From Deltaproteobacteria bacterium (GTDB lineage: Bacteria; Desulfobacterota; Desulfobacteria; Desulfobacterales; SG8-13): a stretch of DNA of 12,978 nucleotides. The notes beneath the pieces were generated by a model. It was not told the DNA's origin. It ran no database searches and saw only the letters and a program-made list of their open reading frames with translations. The stretch spans positions 1 through 12,978 of the forward strand of contig DAOVBC010000025.1 of the NCBI GenBank assembly GCA_030670715.1. Reading direction: 5' to 3'. The position numbers were made by a program, and so were the translations under genes. Positions 7,693-12,978 of the stretch are shown here, piece after piece (within the stretch, counting starts at the first letter, position 1; each line of letters starts with the position of its first letter).

Positions 7693-7700
7693 AAGGAGGA
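7693..7700 (+). promoter_or_regulatory. Near-perfect Shine-Dalgarno sequence of the ABM-domain gene
   Basis: AAGGAGGA lies four bases before the ATG at 7705. It is the strongest ribosome binding site in the window and suggests that the protein is made in quantity when transcribed. Confidence 0.75.
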
Positions 7701-7704
7701 TAAT

Positions 7705-8001
7705 ATGGCTGTTAAAATTCTTATCAAACGTAAGATCATGGCAGATAAAGCAAAAGAGATGATTCCGCTCTTCAGGCAAATGAGAGCCCTGGCTACCAAT
7801 CAGCCCGGTTACATCTCCGGTGAGACGTTAAAACGTCTGGATTCACCGGACGAGTTCCTGATTATCAGTACCTGGCATTCTTCTAAAGACTGGAATAATT
7901 TTTTGCAAAGCCCGGAGCGAAACGAAATTGTAAAAAAGATCGATTCCCTGCTGGGGGGTGAAACCGTGTACGAAATTTACCACTACGGTTTTTCCGAATA
8001 G
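7705..8001 (+). CDS. ABM-fold (antibiotic biosynthesis monooxygenase-like) protein
   Basis: A 98-residue protein of the dimeric alpha+beta barrel type. It opens with a beta strand (MAVKILIKRKIM), then a helix (DKAKEMIPLFRQMRALATNQ), the PGYISGETLKRLDSPDEFLIISTW strand pair and the helix SSKDWNNFLQSPERNEIVKKID. The G-Y-x-x-x-E-x-L and I-I-S-T-W-x-S motifs are characteristic of the ABM family, whose members include cofactor-free quinol monooxygenases, haem-degrading enzymes and proteins of unknown role. There is no obvious haem-ligand signature, so the substrate is open. The length fits the family. It is cytoplasmic (no signal) and has its own long leader with a palindrome, which suggests separate regulation. 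Confidence 0.85.
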   Translation: MAVKILIKRKIMADKAKEMIPLFRQMRALATNQPGYISGETLKRLDSPDEFLIISTWHSSKDWNNFLQSPERNEIVKKIDSLLGGETVYEIYHYGFSE

Positions 8002-8257
8002 CGCTACAATGCATCTGCAACCAATCCCTTTGAACAGACATCTCCTGCAGAGAGGTAGAGGCTTTGTGAACGTCGCTGAAAATTTGAGCATTCATGCGCT
8101 TCTCTTCGGTGCTTTACGTTTTCATCATGCGTAAAACCGGTTTCAGAACCCATCTAATACTTCATAGCCCCGCTGAAGGCGGGATTGCCCTGCCCACCCG
8201 GAGTGGTGCGCCCCGATAAGAGGAACTACGAAAGTAAAAATTTCAAGGAGTGAAATG
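8002..8257 (+). other. Intergenic leader before the OmpA-like gene, with small hairpins
   Basis: No gene is convincing here. TTTACG...CGTAAA (about 8113-8135) is a six-base inverted repeat, and CCCGC-TGAAG-GCGGG (8169-8183) is a GC hairpin. The GC-rich part from about 8166 to 8225 may be a structured 5' leader of the OmpA-like gene. I do not recognise a known riboswitch, and no good promoter stands out. Confidence 0.3.
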
Positions 8258-9739
8258 ATGCTGTTACGAAAAGACTTTTTGAGCATAGGCGTGCTATTTG
8301 CAGCAGTCTTAATCATGGTCTCCTGCGGAGGCAGTAAATTAAAGGTAGCGCCCATTTCCAAATCGGAAAATCCCAGCGATCTTATCCGGAGATTGGAAAA
8401 AGATATTACCAACGCGCGCCGGGACCAGGTCAACGTGCTTGCACCGGCCTGGTTTTCAAAAGCCGAGTCATCCTTAAAAACTGCAAAAGAGGGCTTGGCT
8501 CAGGGAGATAAGCTGGCCGTAATATTAGACGATATCGCAAACGGCCGGGCCCAGCTCCTCACTGCCAGAGACAAGTCCCAGGTTTCCCGGTCTGCACTGG
8601 CTTCCGCCATTAAAAGCCGCGATCTAGCCCGTGCTGCGGGCGCCACCACTCTGGGTCAGGACTATGTCAGAGTCGAAAAAAAGTTTCTGGATCTGACCAG
8701 GGCGGTTGAGAAGGATAACTTACAGTATGCTAAAAAACACCGGGGCCAGGTGTCTGAAGAATACCGCAAACTTGAACTGCGGGCCATCAAAGAGAAAACC
8801 CTTGGCAAAGTGCGTAAGCTGCTGAATCAGGCCAAAAGTCAAAAAACGTATAAAATTGCCCCCCGGACCCATGCCCAGGCAAAAAAGACGCTGCGGGAAG
8901 CCGATGAATTTATTACAAAAAATCCATATAAAAAGGAAGAGATGCTCAAAAAGGCCAACCTGGCCCTGTTTCAAGCCCGCCGGCATCTGGAAGTGGCGCG
9001 GCAAAGCAACAAAGTGGAAGATATGAAACCGGAGCCGATTGTTCTTTTGATAGAAAATAAGCTGCATGATATTGCCGTCAAGCTTGCGGCCCCGGATATG
9101 CGCGATCATTCTTTTGGTACCCAGGTGGAAAATATTCTTGGAACCATAACGGCTCTGCAATACGAACGATCGGCGGTTATCGATAAATCAAAGGATCAAC
9201 AGGCCCTGTTGGATCAACTGCAAAAGCGGATTGCCGTTTTAGAAGGAAAAACACTTGAAGAGCAATCGGCCAAAGAGCGGTTGCTTGCAGAAAAACGATT
9301 CAATCAATTGTTCGAAAAGGTCCGGACGTATTTCGAGCCCGGTGAAGCTGAAGTTTACAAAAGAGAGGGTCAGCTGGATCTTCGATTAAAAGCGATGGAA
9401 TTTCCTGTCGGCCAGAGTGTTATTCTGCCCAAAAACTACAGCCTGCTCAGCAAGGTTCAGCGGGCGATTCGAACCTTTGACGATGTTGATGTGATTATTG
9501 AAGGACACACTGACAGTACCGGTTCTGAGGAGCTGAACGAACATCTGTCTGAAAAACGAGCGGATGCCGTCCGGCAGTACCTGGTGGCCAATCAAACGCT
9601 GCCCTATGACAAGATCATTGCCGTCGGCTACGGTTCCTCCCGGCCTCTGGCTCCAAATAAGACGGAAAAGGGCCGCGCAATCAATCGGCGAATCGATCTT
9701 ATCCTAACGCCCCATTTTCAACGCGGAGCCGCTCAGTAG
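8258..9739 (+). CDS. OmpA-like peptidoglycan-binding lipoprotein with duplicated helical region
   Basis: About 493 residues. The N-terminus is a lipoprotein signal ending LIMVSC, with Cys at residue 23. Numbering below counts from the alternative ATG at 8255, one codon earlier. A long helical part follows with two related units (about 62-107 and 201-249), each opening AP and patterned A-x-x-x-L-x-x-A as in DUF4398-type proteins. A coiled coil spans about 310-355. The OmpA C-terminal domain covers about 375-490: EGHTDSTGS, NEHLSEKRADAVRQYL and GRAINRRIDLIL; Asp420 and Arg435 match the residues that bind diaminopimelate in peptidoglycan. It is expected to tether the outer membrane to the cell wall. 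AAGGAG at 8245-8250 is seven bases before 8258 but only four before 8255, so I favour 8258. It stands alone in its transcription unit. Confidence 0.9.
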   Translation: MLLRKDFLSIGVLFAAVLIMVSCGGSKLKVAPISKSENPSDLIRRLEKDITNARRDQVNVLAPAWFSKAESSLKTAKEGLAQGDKLAVILDDIANGRAQLLTARDKSQVSRSALASAIKSRDLARAAGATTLGQDYVRVEKKFLDLTRAVEKDNLQYAKKHRGQVSEEYRKLELRAIKEKTLGKVRKLLNQAKSQKTYKIAPRTHAQAKKTLREADEFITKNPYKKEEMLKKANLALFQARRHLEVARQSNKVEDMKPEPIVLLIENKLHDIAVKLAAPDMRDHSFGTQVENILGTITALQYERSAVIDKSKDQQALLDQLQKRIAVLEGKTLEEQSAKERLLAEKRFNQLFEKVRTYFEPGEAEVYKREGQLDLRLKAMEFPVGQSVILPKNYSLLSKVQRAIRTFDDVDVIIEGHTDSTGSEELNEHLSEKRADAVRQYLVANQTLPYDKIIAVGYGSSRPLAPNKTEKGRAINRRIDLILTPHFQRGAAQ

Positions 9740-9815
9740 AGGGGCCGGCCGGAGGACCCGGTGTTGATGTGCATCGTTTGAATTAACAGCAGGCCTTGCC
9801 CAAAGGAGCGGATCC

Positions 9816-10493
9816 ATGTGCGGCAGGTTTGTCAGGCACAGCTCGTTGAGTCTGATTGAGAAAACTTTCAATATCGATTCTATTGAGGCCAAAGCCGCGC
9901 CCAGCTACAACGTGGCCCCTGCGCAGAAAATACTTGCGGTGGTTCGTGACGGCCAAAACCGCCTTGTGGACCTGCACTGGGGCCTTGTACCCTTTTGGGC
10001 CCAGGATCGATCCATCGGCAGCAGGCTCATCAATGCCAGGGCTGAGACCATCGCCGAAAAACCGAGCTTCAGGAATGCGTTCAAGAAACGGCGGTGCCTG
10101 ATTGTTGCCGACGGGTTCTATGAATGGAAAGGCGAAAAAGGAAACAAGCAGCCGTGGTATCTAACCTTGCGTGATCAAGACCCGTTTGCATTTGCCGGAC
10201 TCTGGGAACTATGGCGCGGGGATAAAAACAGCAAATATTATTCTTGCACCATCATCACCACCGCGGCCAGTGAAAGTGTAAGGGGCATCCACCAACGCAT
10301 GCCGGTAATTCTTCTCCCCCATACGTACCGAACATGGCTGGATTCAGCAATCCAGGATGCCGATCAGTTAAAACAGCTGCTGCAGGAAAACCATTTTAAA
10401 AATCTCCGCTGCTTTCCGGTTTCCAGGCGGGTGAATGCTGTGGTCAACAATGATGCCGGCTGTATTGAACCGTTAGATATGCAATCGGGTTAA
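9816..10493 (+). CDS. yedK: SRAP-domain protein (YedK/HMCES type), abasic-site DNA crosslinker
   Basis: A 225-residue protein starting MCGRF. Removal of Met leaves Cys2 at the N-terminus, the residue that in YedK and HMCES forms a thiazolidine link with abasic sites in single-stranded DNA and so shields them. The other active-site residues are present: Asn73 (LINARAET), Glu103 (DGFYEWK) and His159 (GIHQRMPVIL), along with SYNVAPAQ (30-37) and HWGLVPFW (54-61). The length fits the family. It is a cytoplasmic DNA-damage protein, often SOS-controlled, but I see no LexA-type box upstream. An AAGGAG lies seven bases before the ATG. It sits 76 bases after the OmpA-like gene and 33 bases before an unknown membrane-protein gene, with no functional tie to either. 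Confidence 0.95.
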   Translation: MCGRFVRHSSLSLIEKTFNIDSIEAKAAPSYNVAPAQKILAVVRDGQNRLVDLHWGLVPFWAQDRSIGSRLINARAETIAEKPSFRNAFKKRRCLIVADGFYEWKGEKGNKQPWYLTLRDQDPFAFAGLWELWRGDKNSKYYSCTIITTAASESVRGIHQRMPVILLPHTYRTWLDSAIQDADQLKQLLQENHFKNLRCFPVSRRVNAVVNNDAGCIEPLDMQSG

Positions 10494-10526
10494 TTCGTTT
10501 CGCCATAGATTGGAAAGCGCTTATCG

Positions 10527-11027
10527 ATGAAAATTACACGCACAAAGGAATGGCTGCTGCTGACGGTCTTTACGCTTTTCGGCATCGTTGTATTCAGCTT
10601 TCTGTATTACATATTTTACGGTATCGTCTCGACTGCTGATGATGTGAATTACACTTTTAAAAACGTGTTCCCCTACAGCGGTGAGACCATTCCGGTTTTT
10701 AGCAATGGCCCGGATACTGCTTTGACTGAACCAGAGAATAGAGCCTCAATCGAAACTGCAAATAAAATCATCATGATGGCGATACATCAGGCCAGGGATA
10801 TCGGAGTCGCAGCCATTATTTACCGCGGACTGGAGGGGAGTAAAAAATTCAGGATTGATGTTATGATTTCCGAGCTGGACCCGGAGGTGTTTTATCCGTA
10901 TCGGTTTGATATCCGTGGTGCAAAAAAAGGCTTTCGCCTGGCAAACACAAAGTTTAAGCTTCTTTCGGCCCGAAAATCCTATCTGCACCTTCAGTTGGTT
11001 GATACTAAGGCGAGCATTATAAAATAG
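10527..11027 (+). CDS. Unrecognised single-pass membrane protein
   Basis: A 166-residue protein that I do not recognise. Residues 1-8 are basic (MKITRTKE), residues 9-31 are one very hydrophobic helix (LLLTVFTLFGIVVFSFLYYIF), and the rest, about 135 residues, is soluble with no Cys. The positive N-terminus predicts that the soluble part faces the periplasm. Its second half has alternating strands (KKFRIDVMIS, YPYRFDIRG, SYLHLQLVD) that suggest a small beta-rich domain. The ribosome binding site is weak (GGAAAG about ten bases before the ATG). It follows the SRAP gene by 33 bases and could be co-transcribed, though nothing links their functions. The gene ends shortly before the inverted-repeat element at 11053. 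Confidence 0.7.
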   Translation: MKITRTKEWLLLTVFTLFGIVVFSFLYYIFYGIVSTADDVNYTFKNVFPYSGETIPVFSNGPDTALTEPENRASIETANKIIMMAIHQARDIGVAAIIYRGLEGSKKFRIDVMISELDPEVFYPYRFDIRGAKKGFRLANTKFKLLSARKSYLHLQLVDTKASIIK

Positions 11028-11052
11028 ACACAACCACCGGAGCCCTTTTCGA

Positions 11053-11271
11053 GCCGGGGGCAGTGGCAGGCGTTGCGGTTCGACCGGGGGTCACTGTCTG
11101 AGCCCTTTAGCGCGCGTTAAGAAAGAAACCGACTGTTACGTCGCGCTTAAAGCTCAGGCATTGGCGTTGACGCCGTCATCTTATTGAACCGGGGCCTATT
11201 TCTTTCTTTACGCGCGCTTGAGGGCGAGTTTGACACCCGTGAGAAACGCAATGCCTGCCGCTGCCCCGGGC
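11053..11271. repeat. 219-base imperfect inverted-repeat element between convergent genes
   Basis: The outer arms 11053-11077 and 11247-11271 are reverse complements at 22 of 25 positions. A second pair inside them, 11109-11128 and 11199-11218, matches at 19 of 20 positions. The segments between the arms pair only poorly (31 and 28 bases). The 70-base centre includes a small GGCG-TTGA-CGCC hairpin. The whole could fold as one long hairpin in DNA or RNA. It contains no open reading frame of note. It fits a MITE-like or large palindromic intergenic repeat; I cannot name the family, and copy number is unknown. The rest of 11028-11407 holds only AT-rich spacer before the lyase stop codon. Confidence 0.65.
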
Positions 11272-11407
11272 AGATAAGATACGCATCAAATGTCTACATG
11301 ATTATGCTCGCGGCTGTAAGTAGGGCATCCCGGGGGCGGAGGATAAGTATCTCCTGAACATTTCATAAAATATATAAGTTCTCCATTTTGTTTACTCTCA
11401 TTCAGGG

Positions 11408-12322
11408 TTAGACCATTTTCAGATAACTCGCCCTCTCCCAGAGCTGTCTTGCCAGACGGACAGTGGCCTGATCAATCATCCGCCCTTCAACCGATGCTGC
11501 TCCGCGCCCTTCGGCCTTCGCCTTCTCAAAGGCATCCAGCACCCTGCGCGCCCGTTCAATATCTTTAAGAGACGGTGAAAATACGGTGTTTATAATGTCG
11601 ATCTGATCAGGATGAATCGCCCATTTACCGTCACATCCAAGAGAACAGGCCATGACCGAAAAACGATGGAGCCCATCCGGGTCTCGGAAATTACCGTAAG
11701 GCGCATCGATGGCCATCAGGTTGTGGGCTTTGGCTGCCATGACCATCCTGCTCAGAGCGAAATTCCAGCGATGGCCCGGATACAGCTCCTCTTCTTTTTC
11801 TCCGTGACCGGAGATGGAAACCAGTCGGGCACCGATGGATGCCGAGTAATCAGCGACGCCGAACACCAGGGCCTTTAAGCGGTCACTGGCCCCGGCAATT
11901 TCGGAAACGTTTTCCATCCCTTCGGCGGACTCGATGATGGCCTCAATACCGATACGATTGGAAAAGCCTTTACGCATCTCAATGCCGTCCAGCATGCGAT
12001 CGACAAAATGGATATCCCCGCAGTGGTCCACCTTGGGAATTACAATCGTGTCTAGCATCCGGCCGGCCTCTTCGGCAACCTCCAGAAGATCACGGTACCC
12101 GAACCGGGTATCCAGTCCGTTAATACGGGCGGTGACTGTTTTTCCCTGCCAATTCATGGCGAGCAGGGAACGGATCACCACTTCACGGGCGTGTTCCTTT
12201 TCGTCCAGCGGAACACTGTCTTCCAGGTCGAGCATAATCACGTCAGCCTGATACCGGGAGGCCTTGTGATGCATTTTTTCAACATGACCGGGGACAGAGA
12301 GTATCGATCTTCTTGGTTTCAT
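11408..12322 (-). CDS. HpcH/HpaI (CitE / malyl-CoA lyase-like) CoA-ester lyase
   Basis: A 304-residue TIM-barrel enzyme. The N-terminus RRSILSVPGHVEKMHHKA and the DVIMLDLEDSVP strand (27-38) are typical of the CitE/malyl-CoA lyase branch. Arg66 (TARING) is the expected substrate-binding Arg; Glu131 (IIESAEG) and Asp158 (FGVADYSASIG) fit the Mg2+ ligands. The CDGKWAIHPDQI block (230-241) is also conserved. Family members cleave or form CoA thioesters such as malyl-, beta-methylmalyl- or citramalyl-CoA; which one is used here cannot be told. The gene has no citrate lyase alpha or gamma subunit nearby, so a free-standing CoA-ester lyase is more likely than citrate lyase beta. AAGGA sits about nine bases before the ATG, and a good promoter lies upstream. 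Confidence 0.92.
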   Translation of the reverse strand: MKPRRSILSVPGHVEKMHHKASRYQADVIMLDLEDSVPLDEKEHAREVVIRSLLAMNWQGKTVTARINGLDTRFGYRDLLEVAEEAGRMLDTIVIPKVDHCGDIHFVDRMLDGIEMRKGFSNRIGIEAIIESAEGMENVSEIAGASDRLKALVFGVADYSASIGARLVSISGHGEKEEELYPGHRWNFALSRMVMAAKAHNLMAIDAPYGNFRDPDGLHRFSVMACSLGCDGKWAIHPDQIDIINTVFSPSLKDIERARRVLDAFEKAKAEGRGAASVEGRMIDQATVRLARQLWERASYLKMV

Positions 12323-12339
12323 CTCTTATTTTCCTTGCT

Positions 12340-12393
12340 GTGGTTGATCGATTTAATGTTATTGTACTGTAAAATTAATTATCTGACAACCAC
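12340..12393 (-). promoter_or_regulatory. Inverted repeat flanking the lyase promoter (possible operator)
   Basis: GTGGTTG (12340-12346) and CAACCAC (12387-12393) are perfect seven-base reverse complements. On the minus strand one arm overlaps the -35 box and the other lies just past the predicted start of transcription, so a bound dimer or looped pair could block the promoter. The 40-base gap argues against a simple terminator, although TTTTT follows on the plus strand. Confidence 0.4.
12361..12389 (-). promoter_or_regulatory. Sigma70-type promoter of the CoA-ester lyase gene
   Basis: On the minus strand TTGTCA (12389-12384) and TACAAT (12366-12361) each match five of six consensus bases and are separated by exactly 17 AT-rich bases. 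Transcription would begin near 12354, giving a leader of about 30 bases with the AAGGA site. This is the best promoter match in the window. Confidence 0.6.
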
Positions 12394-12498
12394 CTTTTTA
12401 AGCACAACCTTTCAGGATTACAGCGATTTCTTGCTTGTGGCGCCTATCTGTCCCATGCAGGCGAGGACATACCCGATAAGCTTCTACCCTAAATGATC

Positions 12499-12626
12499 GT
12501 GAACAAAACGGAGAACGAATACTAAAAAGCTGAAACAATTGGTTATATTGTGTTGTATCCAGACTTATAGTAAATTTTCTATCAGAGACATAACCACGCT
12601 TAAAAAAACCTCTCCGTTTTGTTCAC
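12499..12626. repeat. 128-base unit bounded by a perfect 16-base inverted repeat
   Basis: GTGAACAAAACGGAGA (12499-12514) is the exact reverse complement of 12611-12626. Just outside, CCTAAA (12488-12493) and TTTAGG (12629-12634) also pair, with unequal gaps, extending the arms to about 24 bases. Inside, TGGTTAT and ATAACCA (12540-12546, 12590-12596) form a nested pair. The AT-rich centre has no reading frame of note. It could be a MITE-like unit with terminal inverted repeats, or the facing ends of two copies of one element. Confidence 0.6.
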
Positions 12627-12627
12627 C

Positions 12628-12978
12628 CTTTAGGCTTCGCTTTCAGCTTCCGACTTCGCTCTTCGAGCTACGACGGGACAAGACGACCCAACAAGCCGGG
12701 AAAGCCGATGGCACCCCATCTCCTTTGTTGCCAAGGGCTCGCAGTAAATGACTACGGCTTCGCCCTTGACGCCGCGGATCTGGGGCACCCTCGACTTTCG
12801 CTCAATTAGGGTTCTACCGAATTTCAATAAAGAATTTGTACGTGTTCACGGGGTGCGCTCCCCCGCTTCACTCCGGTGTCTACGTGTCTGGTCATTTCAA
12901 TGACTTAGCAGCGGGGGCATTCCTGCCCCCTCCGCGTTCTCCCGCGAAAAACGTACGGGAGCCGCGGTCTCCCCCACT
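12628..12978. other. GC-rich structured non-coding stretch running off the right edge
   Basis: No convincing gene is present; the 65-codon minus-strand frame at 12630-12827 starts with TTG, has no ribosome binding site and ends in a low-complexity KSEAESEA. Instead there are many hairpins: GATGG-CACC-CCATC, CAAGGGC...GCCCTTG, GTCAT-TTCA-ATGAC (12891-12904), GGGGGCA-TTCC-TGCCCCC (12913-12930) and a two-part stem at 12932-12967 (CCGCG, CTCCCG / CGGGAG, CGCGG). The pentamer CTTCG recurs, and TACGTGT occurs twice. This resembles a structured RNA or the end of a mobile element; the family is not identified. Confidence 0.4.

Noticed and set aside
8127..8222. 31-codon plus-strand frame in the leader of the OmpA-like gene
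   Set aside because: No ribosome binding site, and it overlaps GC hairpins; no recognisable protein features.
11408..12322. Citrate lyase beta subunit (citE) as a specific call
   Set aside because: No alpha, gamma or accessory citrate lyase genes are adjacent, so only the wider HpcH/CitE/malyl-CoA lyase family is supported.
12630..12827. 65-codon minus-strand reading frame
   Set aside because: TTG start without a ribosome binding site, low-complexity C-terminus and overlap with strong hairpins; more likely non-coding.
12838..12978. Group II intron domain V or attC site in the right-edge hairpins
   Set aside because: The hairpin loops (AAAAA, TTCC, TTCA) and stems do not match the GNRA-capped 34-base domain V, and the inverted repeat lacks the attC core pattern RYYYAAC/GTTRRRY.

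Overview
The window looks like chromosomal DNA from a Gram-negative, probably anaerobic deltaproteobacterium-type organism (Desulfobacterota, perhaps Desulfobacterales). The evidence is indirect: several lipoprotein signals, an OmpA-type peptidoglycan-binding protein, a nuclease-helicase of a type common in anaerobes, a CoA-ester lyase, paired SPFH proteins, and medium GC content with strong AAGGAG-type ribosome binding sites. No rRNA, tRNA, CRISPR array, transposase or phage gene is visible, and the lineage call is inference.

Layout. Bases 2-325 (+) hold the C-terminal end of a GNAT acetyltransferase cut by the left edge. It converges on a minus-strand pair of SPFH/band-7 genes (2519 to 385) that overlap by four bases: the first is anchored by a membrane helix, the second by a lipoprotein-type signal. 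Upstream of them, also on the minus strand, is a membrane-bound RsbU/SpoIIE-type PP2C phosphatase (4290-2668, TTG start). A 298-base divergent region with an inverted repeat and a 34-codon small ORF separates it from a 783-residue plus-strand protein that joins an N-terminal PD-(D/E)XK nuclease-like domain to an XPD/DinG-type iron-sulfur helicase (4589-6940).

From 7051 to 11027 every gene is on the plus strand: a DUF4019-type lipoprotein, an ABM-fold monooxygenase-like protein, an OmpA-like lipoprotein with a duplicated helical region, a SRAP (YedK/HMCES-type) DNA-crosslink protein and an unrecognised single-pass membrane protein. Each is separated by leader sequence rather than tightly packed, so they look like single-gene units more than one operon. 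A 219-base imperfect inverted-repeat element (11053-11271) lies between the last of these and a convergent HpcH/HpaI (CitE/malyl-CoA lyase-like) gene (12322-11408), which has a good sigma70-type promoter inside an inverted repeat.

The last 480 bases (about 12499-12978) carry no convincing gene. They hold a perfect 16-base inverted repeat around an AT-rich centre, followed by a GC-rich stretch dense in hairpins that looks like a structured RNA or the end of a mobile element running off the window. This and the 219-base element are the least explained parts. I see no clear multi-gene new defence or biosynthetic system; the strongest functional oddities are the nuclease-helicase fusion and the differently anchored SPFH pair.
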